DNA of 48,716 nucleotides, taken from assembly GCF_021608135.1 (NCBI RefSeq), contig NZ_JAKIHL010000025.1:1-48716 (forward strand), written 5' to 3'. The notes under the pieces are model-generated. The model saw nothing but the letters and a program-made list of their open reading frames with translations. It was not told the DNA's origin and made no database searches. The DNA is from Microaerobacter geothermalis. Lineage in GTDB: Bacteria; Bacillota; Bacilli; DSM-22679. Position numbers and translations under genes: made by a program. Shown here piece after piece: positions 23,122-30,540 of the stretch (position 1 is its first letter; each line of letters starts with the position of its first letter).

Positions 23122-23165
23122 TTTCCAGCACACAACTTCCTGCTAAAGAAGCTCTGGGCTGGAAA
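23122..23165. repeat. Inverted repeat between the sigma-like and NusG-like genes
   Basis: TTTCCAGC (23122-23129) pairs with GCTGGAAA (23158-23165) over 8 bp with a 28-nt loop. It carries GGGCTGGAAA, loosely like the structured repeats at 17.3-18.5 kb. It could shape the leader of the NusG-like gene. Confidence 0.4.
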
Positions 23166-23168
23166 CTG

Positions 23169-23555
23169 CTAAAATGATTGATCTAACATCGTTTCCAGCA
23201 CTTTACGAATGGATCTTTCAAAATATTGTTTTGCCTCACTTCTTTGAAAGCCCGTATGCTCTTCTATCTCCTTAAAATTAAGCCTGTTCTGGTACCGCAA
23301 CAGAAAAATTTCTTTCTCTATCGGCGATAACCGTTCAAGCCACCAAGCTTCTGGCTCTTCCCCTATTCTCATTCCAAGTTTGATATAGCTCTCCCGGCAC
23401 AAGTTGATATATGTTCGGATTCTTTGATTTCTGAGTCGTTTTAATAGAGAGTTAGGATTTATTTTGTTTGCCAAAATACTTTCTTCTTCGATCATTGTTT
23501 GAAGCTGCCGTATATATGCCCGATAACTTGCATGTATCTCCAGCCATTTGGGCAT
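23169..23555 (-). CDS. Sigma-factor region-4-like / ArpU-type regulator
   Basis: 128 residues. The C-terminal half, LERLSPIEKEIFLLRYQNRL, LNFKEIEEHTGFQRSEAKQY and FERSIRKVLETM, is a sigma-70 region-4-type helix-turn-helix. The N-terminal half is helical and charged with no region 2, so it is not a complete sigma factor. ArpU-type phage late regulators and small sigma-like proteins of conjugative elements have this layout. AAGGAG is 10 nt upstream of ATG 23555. It likely controls ICE genes. Confidence 0.7.
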   Translation of the reverse strand: MPKWLEIHASYRAYIRQLQTMIEEESILANKINPNSLLKRLRNQRIRTYINLCRESYIKLGMRIGEEPEAWWLERLSPIEKEIFLLRYQNRLNFKEIEEHTGFQRSEAKQYFERSIRKVLETMLDQSF

Positions 23556-23590
23556 TGCCTAATCGCTCCTTATTAACTAAATTTTCATCC

Positions 23591-23632
23591 TAATCGGCGC
23601 ACGAGACCCCGATTCAAGGTGGGGGTTATTGA
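23591..23632 (-). mobile_element. Minimal collapsed relative of the IsrB element
   Basis: 42 bp holding a right-end sequence (TCTCGTGCGCCGATTA on the minus strand, against TCTCCTGCACCGATTA in the full element) joined directly to a left-end sequence (TCAATAACCCCCACC). All internal sequence is gone. It lies between the DUF771-like and sigma-like genes and breaks neither. Confidence 0.6.
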
Positions 23633-23642
23633 CACGGTTTTA

Positions 23643-23909
23643 TCAACGAGGGCGATGACTCAACCATTGCAATAGAAATTCTTTTGTTTCCTGAGCGGGA
23701 AAATACCACTTGTTCCCTACTTTGTACTTTGGGAATCTCGGGTCGAAGAAGAATTCTTTCTGTATCGTGTTCCAGCTCATACAGGTGCGGCGTTTTAATT
23801 CTGCAGCATCCCAAAACACCAATTCTGAATCGACTTCTTTGATTTTTTCCTTGAGTTTTTCTAAGTATAGTTGGCGAACCTCTTGCTGGTTAATTTGAAT
23901 GTCAAGCAT
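23643..23909 (-). CDS. DUF771-like small DNA-binding protein (excisionase candidate)
   Basis: 88 residues. DAAELKRRTCMSWNTIQKEF, then FDPRFPKYKVGNKWYFPAQE and TKEFLLQWL fit the DUF771/MerR-like HTH pattern of phage and ICE proteins, where an HTH is followed by a short wing ending in W-F. Proteins of this type sit early in such elements and some act as excisionases; for a serine integrase the partner is unpredictable, so this is only a candidate directionality factor. Confidence 0.6.
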   Translation of the reverse strand: MLDIQINQQEVRQLYLEKLKEKIKEVDSELVFWDAAELKRRTCMSWNTIQKEFFFDPRFPKYKVGNKWYFPAQETKEFLLQWLSHRPR

Positions 23910-23977
23910 TATTCTCCACCTCCAAAAAAATTAAAGTATCAAAAAGGAATTAAGAGGAAAATATAGAATACAAATGA

Positions 23978-24148
23978 TTACCCTGTTAATTTTTCTTTTA
24001 TTGAATTTGTTTCTTCAGTTGTTGGCTTATCGCTTGAAGGATTGTACTCATGCAGTATCCGAAGAGCATTTACCATTTTTTCCATGTCAGGCTTATAAAC
24101 AGCTCGGAAAACTATATTTTTTAGGTTTCTTAGTTGATGGTTTCTCAC
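23978..24148 (-). CDS. 56-residue hypothetical protein
   Basis: Starts at GTG 24148 with GGGGGTG 7 nt upstream and 13 nt after the Cro-like gene. It is polar and helical (KPDMEKMVNALRILHEYNPS, Thr/Glu-rich tail). Short proteins with a similar 'DxEKMVxALRILxEY' helix often follow Cro-like genes in Firmicute phages and ICEs. A much longer frame through this region is the same frame read from within the Cro-like gene and is not real. Function unknown. Confidence 0.6.
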   Translation of the reverse strand: MRNHQLRNLKNIVFRAVYKPDMEKMVNALRILHEYNPSSDKPTTEETNSIKEKLTG

Positions 24149-24161
24149 TTTGTAACACCCC

Positions 24162-24410
24162 CTAAGCTGATGTGGCGGTTTGCTCACTATTACCCGCGTT
24201 AACTTCGCGTATCGCATAGCGACTGGGTAAAAAAATTTCATCTTTTTTCTTGTTGTATAAATTAGCGATTTTTTCTGCGCGTTCTGCGCTGACTTGACGC
24301 TGACCGTTCTCGATTTGCGACAGATACCCTGCCGGGATGCCAAGCTTGCGTGCCGCTTCTTCGATGCTTAATCCTGTTGCAATACGGGCCTGTTTTGGTA
24401 AACTATTCAT
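24162..24410 (-). CDS. XRE-family helix-turn-helix protein (Cro-like)
   Basis: 82 residues. ARIATGLSIEEAARKLGIPA, GYLSQIENGQRQVS and AERAEKIANLYN form a complete XRE/Cro HTH. It is divergent from the ImmR-like gene across a 152-bp region with two facing promoters and repeated GCAAAGT sites. It heads the minus-strand ICE operon, so it corresponds to the Xis/Cro side of an ICEBs1-like switch. AGGTGATTAA (GGAGGTGA) precedes ATG 24410. Confidence 0.85.
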   Translation of the reverse strand: MNSLPKQARIATGLSIEEAARKLGIPAGYLSQIENGQRQVSAERAEKIANLYNKKKDEIFLPSRYAIREVNAGNSEQTATSA

Positions 24411-24452
24411 TTAATCACCTCCATACTTTTCGATATGCGTTGTTCTGACATT

Positions 24453-24539
24453 AATATACTATTCATTTTGCAAAGTGTCAATGCATTATGCAAAGTTTTT
24501 TTAATTTAACTTTTACTTTCGCATAGTGCAAAGTATAAT
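24453..24539. promoter_or_regulatory. Divergent promoters with repeated GCAAAGT operator sites
   Basis: Minus strand: TTGACA (24481-24476), 17 bp, TATATT (24458-24453), driving the Cro-like gene. Plus strand: TTTACT (24512-24517), 16 bp, TATAAT (24534-24539), driving the ImmR-like gene. GCAAAGT occurs three times in the same orientation: 24470-24476 (beside the minus -35), 24490-24496, and 24528-24534 (touching the plus -10). This arrangement allows one repressor to control both promoters. Confidence 0.75.
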
Positions 24540-24562
24540 GATGTGTAGAGGAGGTATTTAAG

Positions 24563-24913
24563 ATGCGGATGTTCGGAAAAAGATTGCGCGAACTTAGAAA
24601 AAGAGAAGGACTAACCATGAAACAGTTAGGTGAAAAAATCAATCTAGCTGAATCAACCATTTCCGGTTATGAAAACGGAAATCGAAAACCGGATATGGAT
24701 ATAGTTGAACGGTTCGCAGATTTTTTCGGTGAATCCGTTGATTACCTTCTTGGTCGCATAGATAGTCAAAGAACTGAACACACTGAGGGGCTTGCGTTTT
24801 ATGGTGGAGGAGAAAATTTAACTGAAGAAGAATTGGAGTATTTAAAAGAAAGCCTGGAATTATTCAGAAAGATGAAAGCCAGAAGCAAAGCCAAAGATAA
24901 AGCAGAAAAATAA
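24563..24913 (+). CDS. ImmR-like ICE repressor (XRE family)
   Basis: 116 residues. RLRELRKREGLTMKQLGEKI, NLAESTISGYENGNRKPDMD and VERFADFFGESVDYLLGR form the XRE HTH of ImmR/phage-type repressors. The C-terminal ~45 residues are acidic then basic (EELEYLKESLELF, KAKDKAEK). AGGAGGT is upstream of ATG 24563. It is followed by a terminator and then an ImmA-type protease, as in ICEBs1, where ImmA cleaves ImmR after DNA damage and releases the element. Confidence 0.85.
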   Translation: MRMFGKRLRELRKREGLTMKQLGEKINLAESTISGYENGNRKPDMDIVERFADFFGESVDYLLGRIDSQRTEHTEGLAFYGGGENLTEEELEYLKESLELFRKMKARSKAKDKAEK

Positions 24914-24926
24914 AATGCAGCAAAAA

Positions 24927-24966
24927 AACGACACTAATTTAGGTTATAGTGTCGTTTTCTTTTTAC
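24927..24966 (+). terminator. Terminator after the ImmR-like gene
   Basis: AACGACACTA (24927-24936) pairs with TAGTGTCGTT (24947-24956) over 10 bp, followed by TTCTTTTT. It separates the repressor gene from the immA-int operon, so the latter needs readthrough or its own promoter (TATATATTGTAAAAT-like AT-rich sequence near 25010-25025). Confidence 0.85.
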
Positions 24967-25077
24967 AGACTGTTGTCGAAAAATGACGATTTATGACAAT
25001 TATTGTTATATATATTGTAAAATTCGATTCCGAAATATAAAATAGAACATATATTCCTATTTTTACGGAGGTTTGCC

Positions 25078-25680
25078 ATGGATTTTTCTCTATATAAAAT
25101 GTCACCTTTGGAAGAGTGGATCTATCAAAAATATATGGAAAACGGGATTCAATATGCTTCAGACTTAGAATTAGACCGTATCTCATATATTTTTAATGCT
25201 GAAGTTATATGCACTAAAGCTCCGTCCCATGTTCAATGGGATGATGAGTATTGTTTAATATTTATTAATGATGCCTTAGACGAACCAAATAAAAGAGCAG
25301 TTTTTTTTCACGAACTTTGCCATCCCGTACTGCATCATGGGAATCAACGATTTATGCCCAGTGCTTTTCGAGAACTACAGGAAATACAGGCCAGCCACTT
25401 TCAGCTATATTCTGCAATGCCAATTTACATGTTAAAGCAGTTTCAGAATTTGTCGGCTCCTGCTATTGCTGAGGAGTTTAATTTACCCTTATCATTAGTA
25501 CAAACAAGGCTTCAGCAAATACATGAGCGTATTCAGCATGAAAAATCCAACCGACAATTCATCGCTAAAATCAAATATTACAATAAAGAAACAAATTCTA
25601 AAAATTGGTCACCAGAAACAAAGAGGATTTTGGACAAGCTTTATAAGCAAATATTGAAGAAAGGAGCGGCAAATCAATGA
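25078..25680 (+). CDS. ImmA/IrrE-type zinc metallopeptidase
   Basis: 200 residues. AVFFHELCHPVLHH is the HExxH zinc motif with its glutamate, and ELQEIQASHFQ supplies the third ligand region. The rest is a helical domain with SAPAIAEEFNLPLSLVQTRL, an HTH-like segment found in this family. CGGAGG is upstream of ATG 25078. ImmA cleaves the ICE repressor; here the ImmR-like product is the likely substrate. Confidence 0.85.
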   Translation: MDFSLYKMSPLEEWIYQKYMENGIQYASDLELDRISYIFNAEVICTKAPSHVQWDDEYCLIFINDALDEPNKRAVFFHELCHPVLHHGNQRFMPSAFRELQEIQASHFQLYSAMPIYMLKQFQNLSAPAIAEEFNLPLSLVQTRLQQIHERIQHEKSNRQFIAKIKYYNKETNSKNWSPETKRILDKLYKQILKKGAANQ

Positions 25681-26048
25681 AATACAAAGTTTATTACGAT
25701 TATCATGAAGGTGAATTAGTACCCATATGGTTTGTAATTAGCTTAGATGGAATTTATTGGTCTGATGATTATCTCTATGTCCCTATTGAGGCTCCTTTTG
25801 AATCTTTTCCAGTTGATGAGTTCGATGAAAATATCATGAGCTTCTCTATCTTGATGTCCGACTTAACACGGGTTTACGATAAAACTAATGAGTTTGGTAT
25901 TTATTTGCCCTATGTAAAGCAACGGGTTTTAGAATACGGTATTGATGTGACGGAGATTGAACAATTTATCATCCAGGTTGCTGATGTTGAGGATGTTCTT
26001 CAAATGAGTATTATTCGTGATTTCATACGGAGAGGTGAACAAACATGA
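25677..26048 (+). CDS. Hypothetical protein between immA and the integrase
   Basis: 123 residues, acidic, rich in aromatics (YKVYYDYHEGELVPIWFVIS), no membrane segment. It overlaps immA by 4 nt (ATGA) and the integrase by 4 nt (ATGA), so all three are translated together. No family recognised. Confidence 0.65.
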   Translation: MKYKVYYDYHEGELVPIWFVISLDGIYWSDDYLYVPIEAPFESFPVDEFDENIMSFSILMSDLTRVYDKTNEFGIYLPYVKQRVLEYGIDVTEIEQFIIQVADVEDVLQMSIIRDFIRRGEQT

Positions 26049-27667
26049 GAGTAGCAGTTTATGCAAGGGTGTCATCAGAGGATCAAGCGGAGCGAAAAAC
26101 AATAGAAAACCAGTTGGAATTTGCCCGCAAATACTGCGACTTGCATGAGTTCGTTCCGGTCGAGTGGTATAAAGACGATGGGGTAACCGGCACTATCCCA
26201 CTAGAGATGCGTGAGGAAGGTAAACGGATACTTGAAGATGCTAAAGCAAAGCGTTTTGATGTACTTCTGATTTATCGTCTCGACCGATTAGGCCGGTCTG
26301 CACGGATTATCTTAAATGCAGTTTACGAGTTGGAACAGTATGGTGTGAAAATCCGTTCCATGACCGAACCATTCGACACCGGCGACCCTAATGGCCGATT
26401 TTTACTTACCATTTTAGCCGGAGTTGCCGATTTAGAGAGAGAAACTATCCTGGAACGGATGTGGTATGGAGCCAATAGAGCTGCTAGAGAAGGGAAATGG
26501 CTGGGCGGCATAGTGCCCTATGGGTACAGGATCAATGAAGAAGGATATCTGGAGATAAATGAAGATCATCTTCCTGGTATGGATATGAGTGAGGCTGATG
26601 TGATCAGATTAATATATCGCCTTATTGCAAATCAAGGTTATAGTACGATAAAAATAGCCGACTATCTTAATGCTTTAGGTGTCCCCCCCTCCTATACCAA
26701 AGATGGACGTCAGCTAAAAAGAGGAAAGCGGAAAGAAAATACCGCTGGTATCTGGAGACCTGGGCGAATTAGAAATATGATCATAAATACTACATACAAA
26801 GGTATCCATTACTATGGAAAAAGAACCAATAAAAAGCGCGAGCTGATACCACGTGAAGTCCCTGCAATTGTTTCTGAAGAAATTTGGGATAAAGCGCAAC
26901 AAACTTTAAAAGAGAATCAGCTTGAAGCAACTAGAAATGCAAAAACACATTTTTTGTTACGGGGTCTAATCAAATGCGGATGTTGCGGGCTTAGTTATCA
27001 CGGCAGATCTTACCCTGATAGAAACAATAAGCGAAAAGAATATTATGTTTGTGGGGGAAAAACGTCTTATAGAGGTCCTTTATATGGCAAATGTCGATCA
27101 AAAAATGTACCAAAGGCATGGATCGAAGACTATGTATGGAATGACATTTTAAACTTTGTTAATCATCCAGGAGAATCTATAAAAGAACTTGCAGCAACGA
27201 TAAACAAAAGAGAATCCCAACGTGAAAACCTAGAAAGTGAAAAAGAGATGATTTCTAAAGCGATCATGGATAAAGAATCTGAAAAGCAATCGATACTTGA
27301 TCTGTTCAGAAGAAAAATTATAACCAGTAAGGACGTTGAGGAGCAAATCCAAAAGATCACTCAGGAAAAACTAGCACTCCAACAAAGAATTTCAGCATTG
27401 GAACGTCAGATTTTAGAAGAAACAAGTTTAGAGCAACAATTTCAATCAGTAGAAGAGCTTTTAAAAGAGATTCGTTTGAAAATCAAGGACACCCCACCAT
27501 TCGAAGTGAAAAGGGAAATTGTAAGAAGTCTTGTTAAACAGATTACAATAAAAACCGACATCGATAAAGATGGTCGTTCTTCCTCTACAGTTATAGCTGA
27601 GTATAATTTTTCAACAGTTGTTACCCACACGGATGTCCTTGCGGATACAGCTTTGAGTCAACCGTAG
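26045..27667 (+). CDS. int: Large serine recombinase (ICE integrase)
   Basis: 540 residues. The resolvase domain starts VAVYARVSSEDQ (nucleophile Ser in the first 'VSS', position 10) with LLIYRLDRLGRSARI and AGVADLERETILERMW. A recombinase domain (about 150-290) is followed by a zinc ribbon (IKCGCCGLSYHG ... YYVCGGK ... C, 300-345) and a long coiled coil (about 375-470), as in PhiC31-type integrases. The gene sits at the right edge of the ICE; its last 11 codons and stop (27635-27667) are in comM sequence, so its C-terminus is set by the target site. AGGTG precedes ATG 26045. Confidence 0.95.
   Translation: MRVAVYARVSSEDQAERKTIENQLEFARKYCDLHEFVPVEWYKDDGVTGTIPLEMREEGKRILEDAKAKRFDVLLIYRLDRLGRSARIILNAVYELEQYGVKIRSMTEPFDTGDPNGRFLLTILAGVADLERETILERMWYGANRAAREGKWLGGIVPYGYRINEEGYLEINEDHLPGMDMSEADVIRLIYRLIANQGYSTIKIADYLNALGVPPSYTKDGRQLKRGKRKENTAGIWRPGRIRNMIINTTYKGIHYYGKRTNKKRELIPREVPAIVSEEIWDKAQQTLKENQLEATRNAKTHFLLRGLIKCGCCGLSYHGRSYPDRNNKRKEYYVCGGKTSYRGPLYGKCRSKNVPKAWIEDYVWNDILNFVNHPGESIKELAATINKRESQRENLESEKEMISKAIMDKESEKQSILDLFRRKIITSKDVEEQIQKITQEKLALQQRISALERQILEETSLEQQFQSVEELLKEIRLKIKDTPPFEVKREIVRSLVKQITIKTDIDKDGRSSSTVIAEYNFSTVVTHTDVLADTALSQP
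27625..27640. other. Right attachment junction (attR-type) within comM
   Basis: In the comM frame a stop codon (TAA 27604-27606) and ICE-type sequence give way to TGT-CCT-TGC-GGA-TAC (CPCGY, 27634-27648), the conserved comM zinc motif, normally preceded by N-P. The codon order here is P-H-G-C-P-C-G, so the crossover lies within a few bases of CACGGATGT (27628-27636). The exact dinucleotide cannot be fixed without the left junction. Confidence 0.7.
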
Positions 27668-28122
27668 AACAACCGTGTACCTGTACGATTACTCAAATCC
27701 AAAAGTACAGAAATAAATTATCCGGTCCGATGTTGGATCGTATGGATATTCAACTGGAAATGCTAAGGGTACCGGTAGATTCATTTTGGAATACTTCCCA
27801 TCAGGAAGAAAGTTCCGAAACCATTCGCAACCGGGTGTTGGGAGCAAGGGAAAGGCAAAATTATCGGTTTTCAAAAGAAAATATCGAATGGAATGGGGAC
27901 ATGGATGCCACTCAGGTAAAAAAATATGCCATTTTAACGAAAGAAGCCAATTCTTTTCTTAAAGAAGTATATAAAAAGCTGTCCTTAAGCGGAAGGGGAT
28001 TGCACCGAATCATAAAACTGGCCAGAACCATCGCTGACTTAGCTCAAAAAGAAAAAATAGAAACAGAACATGTAGCTGAAGCTGTCCAGTATCGGGAACT
28101 GGACAGAAAGTTAAGGGTGTAA
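27634..28122 (+). pseudogene. comM: comM (yifB, Mg-chelatase-like) 3' part, split by the ICE
   Basis: About 162 codons of the C-terminus. CPCGY and CTCTITQIQKYRNKLSGP are the ComM zinc-binding loop, MLDRMDIQLEM follows, and LSLSGRGLHRIIKLARTIAD near the end matches the family C-terminus. The N-terminal part with the Lon-like domain and Walker motifs must lie beyond the other end of the ICE. ComM/YifB is a hexameric AAA+ helicase that assists branch migration during natural transformation. An internal ATG (27730) could give a short product, but the gene is broken. It points towards yraN, as in many Bacilli. Confidence 0.9.
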
Positions 28123-28155
28123 TCTTTCATCAACAACGCATTCTGGGATAGATCA

Positions 28156-28530
28156 TTACAAAGCATTCCGTATATGAACCACCTCAGGGATCATCTCAGG
28201 GGATTCATTAGAACGGGGAATAAAAATGGAGATCACATCAAATCGATAATGAACATGGTGCTGGAAATTCTGTGATAAAAAATATTGTCCAAGCTGAACT
28301 AATTTCCGTCTCTTAGCATAGGTGATGGATTCAAGTCCGGAACCGAAAGAGAGTGTTGACTTCGTCCTTACTTCCACAAAGATCAGTTCCTTTCCTTCTT
28401 TAGCAATAATGTCCAGTTCACCAAGGGGACAGCGGTAGTTTCTTTGAATAATTTTATATCCTTTTTTCAAAAGATATTGAACCGCCAATTCTTCTCCCAA
28501 GGCTCCCAGCTTTTTACGATCATGATACAT
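28156..28530 (-). CDS. yraN: YraN (UPF0102) putative endonuclease-like protein
   Basis: 124 residues from ATG 28530, 11 nt inside the ylqH end; an upstream start at 28563 is less likely. RKKLGALGEELAVQYLLKKG, RNYRCPLGELDIIAKEGKEL and IFVEVRTKSTLSFG match the UPF0102 family, a restriction-endonuclease-like fold with the E...D...ExK set (GELD, FVEVR). The role is unknown. Last gene of the rnhB-ylqG-ylqH run, convergent with the comM fragment. Confidence 0.9.
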   Translation of the reverse strand: MYHDRKKLGALGEELAVQYLLKKGYKIIQRNYRCPLGELDIIAKEGKELIFVEVRTKSTLSFGSGLESITYAKRRKLVQLGQYFLSQNFQHHVHYRFDVISIFIPRSNESPEMIPEVVHIRNAL

Positions 28531-28798
28531 CTCCCCGACACCCTTTATCCAATTGGTAAACAAACACCAAAATTTCTGCTACCACTTGATATAATTCAGG
28601 AGGGATTTCCTGATGAATATCAAGTTGGGACAACAATTCAACCAATGAGGAATCTTCCAGGATGGGAATTTGATGCTCTTTTGCCTTTTCAATGATGTTT
28701 TCTGCCACTCTTCCCTTCCCCTTGGCGATTACCTTTGGAGCCATATCCTTTTCCTGTTGATATGAAAGGGCTACCGATCTGATTTCATGTTGTTTCAT
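28520..28798 (-). CDS. ylqH: YlqH, FlhB C-terminal-domain-like protein
   Basis: 92 residues. SVALSYQQEKDMAPKVIAKG and IPILEDSSLVELLSQLDIHQ, EIPPELYQVVAEILVFVYQ follow the cytoplasmic domain of FlhB/YscU export proteins, but the autocleavage NPTH is absent (MAPKV instead). No membrane part. Function unknown. Overlaps ylqG by 4 nt. Confidence 0.85.
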   Translation of the reverse strand: MKQHEIRSVALSYQQEKDMAPKVIAKGKGRVAENIIEKAKEHQIPILEDSSLVELLSQLDIHQEIPPELYQVVAEILVFVYQLDKGCRGDVS

Positions 28799-30399
28799 AT
28801 GCGAATATCCACTCCCCTGTATCTCCTTTGATAGGTCTTCATCTCTTTTTTTTCCTCCACTTTTTCTTCAGGAAAGCTGGACACCTTCATACTAGATAAT
28901 CGATAGTTATATTTTTCCAGATTAATTGACAAAATCCCTTGAAAAAATTTTGCTACCTTAGTAACCATTGGGTGATTGGTATGAAGCTGAATTGAGATGA
29001 GTCGATTGAGAATATTTACGTCAAGTAATGTATCACCCAACTGATCCAATTGAAGAAAGAAAAGTATTCTGCAATTATCCGAGTCTATATGTTTGCCAAC
29101 CGATGACTTTTTAAATTCCATTTGCAAATACAACGTTCGGTATTCTCCAGAAGCAGTGGAGAAAGGAATCTGAAACAAGTAGTTCACAAAGGGGTGATTT
29201 TGGTCATTCCTGGAAAGAATCTGTTGTCCATTTAAATTTTGAATCAATTTCACAGCGGCATCTTTTAGTTGCGTTGTCTCCCGGGGTTGTAATGTCTCGT
29301 GAATATCCGCCCGCTCCAGCACAGAAAAAAGTCGCAGAAGTTCTCCTTTTAATGTCTCAGGCACTTGAACAGCGTCAGGCTGGAAGAGAATCTGCTTTAC
29401 ATGTGACTCATAGGCTAAACCAAGTTTACGAATCATTTGTGGTAAAAAGGATTCTGACGGTTTAATCGCTTCAATTGCTGAATGGTTGTTATCCTGATCC
29501 ATCCTTGGAAACCCTTTTATCAATTCTAACACCCTAATGAGCTGTTGAATCAGTTTATTCACTCCATCATTCACAGGTTTCTTCCCTCTTAGCTGGACGA
29601 TCGCCTGTTCGATAAATTGAGACTGTTCAGAAAATGGAAATTGTTGGGATTGAACTTGTGACAGATTAGAAACTTGCGCCTGTTGCGGTTCAGCTTGTGA
29701 CCGATTCATAACTTGTATCTGCTGAGATTGAGAGCTTGACTGATCAGCCGCTTGTTGAGATGGAATTTCTAAAACTTTAATGGCATTCATCAATTTATCA
29801 ATTAAGCTTCCAATAGACGGACCGTTAATAATCATCTGAACGCTTTTTAGGGTTTCTTCAGTTAATGGAAGGTTTTTGTCCAAAATGATTTGTGCACTTT
29901 TATACCAGCTCTCTCTTAACGCTGCAGAAGAGAGCGGTTCCTTGCTTTCTGAAGCGATTTGGAAGGCATTCCGGAAAAACAGAATCATTTCTTTGGTTAA
30001 TGGAAGACGGTTTTTTACAACATACTGAACAATTTCTTCACTATTTTTCGTTGGGGTTATTCCCAGGGAATCCAACAATTCACTCACTTTTATATGATTG
30101 GGTGAAGCATCATTTCCCATTTGATTCCCTGTGCGGTTTTGCCTTCCCGAAACCACCTTTAACGCAATGGGGTTGGACTGCGGTAGAACTTGCAGCCATG
30201 TTTCCTCATGGACAGACAGAGGGGTCTCCAATTTAGCCATGACCTGGGTCCCGCCAATACGAACCAATGCCATTTGGTCAGGGAACAGCTTTAACACTTT
30301 TCCTTTAAATATCTGTCCCGGTTTTATTTCAATGGCAGGCGATGGAGAAGAAAACATCATCCCTTGTAAAAGAGGTAACAAAAAGGGAGAAATGCTCAT
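28795..30399 (-). CDS. ylqG: YlqG-like protein (FliK-type C-terminal region)
   Basis: 534 residues. N-terminal ~95 residues: GQIFKGKVLKLFPDQMALVR and a beta-rich segment. The middle (about 215-270) is a Gln/Ser-rich repeat (QSSSQSQQIQVMNRSQAEPQ). The C-terminal ~150 residues (YRTLYLQMEFKKSSVGK, ILFFLQLDQLGDTLLDVNIL) resemble the hook-length-control domain of FliK-like proteins. Between rnhB and ylqH, this is the position of B. subtilis ylqG. Role unknown. Confidence 0.7.
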   Translation of the reverse strand: MSISPFLLPLLQGMMFSSPSPAIEIKPGQIFKGKVLKLFPDQMALVRIGGTQVMAKLETPLSVHEETWLQVLPQSNPIALKVVSGRQNRTGNQMGNDASPNHIKVSELLDSLGITPTKNSEEIVQYVVKNRLPLTKEMILFFRNAFQIASESKEPLSSAALRESWYKSAQIILDKNLPLTEETLKSVQMIINGPSIGSLIDKLMNAIKVLEIPSQQAADQSSSQSQQIQVMNRSQAEPQQAQVSNLSQVQSQQFPFSEQSQFIEQAIVQLRGKKPVNDGVNKLIQQLIRVLELIKGFPRMDQDNNHSAIEAIKPSESFLPQMIRKLGLAYESHVKQILFQPDAVQVPETLKGELLRLFSVLERADIHETLQPRETTQLKDAAVKLIQNLNGQQILSRNDQNHPFVNYLFQIPFSTASGEYRTLYLQMEFKKSSVGKHIDSDNCRILFFLQLDQLGDTLLDVNILNRLISIQLHTNHPMVTKVAKFFQGILSINLEKYNYRLSSMKVSSFPEEKVEEKKEMKTYQRRYRGVDIRI

Positions 30400-30494
30400 A
30401 AGACCACCCTCTTTCTTTTAAAAAGCATATTATATAAGCCTTTTCAACGATGTTGCTGTAAGAAAAAATTTGACTTATCGGTGAGCGATTTGAT

Positions 30495-30540
30495 GTAAAA
30501 AAACTTCTTGAGATTGTTTTCTACAACTCTGCAAGAAGTT
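30495..30540 (-). terminator. Terminator of rnhB
   Basis: On the minus strand AACTTCTTG (30540-30532) pairs with CAAGAAGTT (30510-30502), followed by seven T residues (30502-30496). The first arm lies in the last rnhB codons. Confidence 0.85.

Larger units (their letters stand above)
1..27633. mobile_element. Right-hand portion of an integrative and conjugative element (ICE) inserted in comM
   Basis: This stretch carries a large serine integrase at its right edge, an ImmR/ImmA-type control pair, replication-type genes (RecD2-like helicase, RepL-like winged-helix proteins) and a type IV secretion operon with VirB2-, PrgI/VirB3-, VirB4-, VirB6- and M23-peptidase-like proteins. It ends inside the comM reading frame, whose 3' part resumes at about 27634. 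The left end, the relaxase and the VirD4 coupling protein are not in the window, so the left boundary given is only the window edge. Calling it conjugative rests on the secretion genes; transfer ability is inferred. Confidence 0.85.

Noticed and set aside
24149-24343. A 121-residue frame covering the Cro-like gene and the small gene after it
   Set aside because: Its first half is out-of-frame shadow of the XRE gene. The second half has its own GTG start and ribosome binding site at 24148.
28123-28155. A left copy of comM next to yraN
   Set aside because: Only 33 bp separate the comM stop from yraN; the comM 5' part must lie beyond the other end of the ICE.
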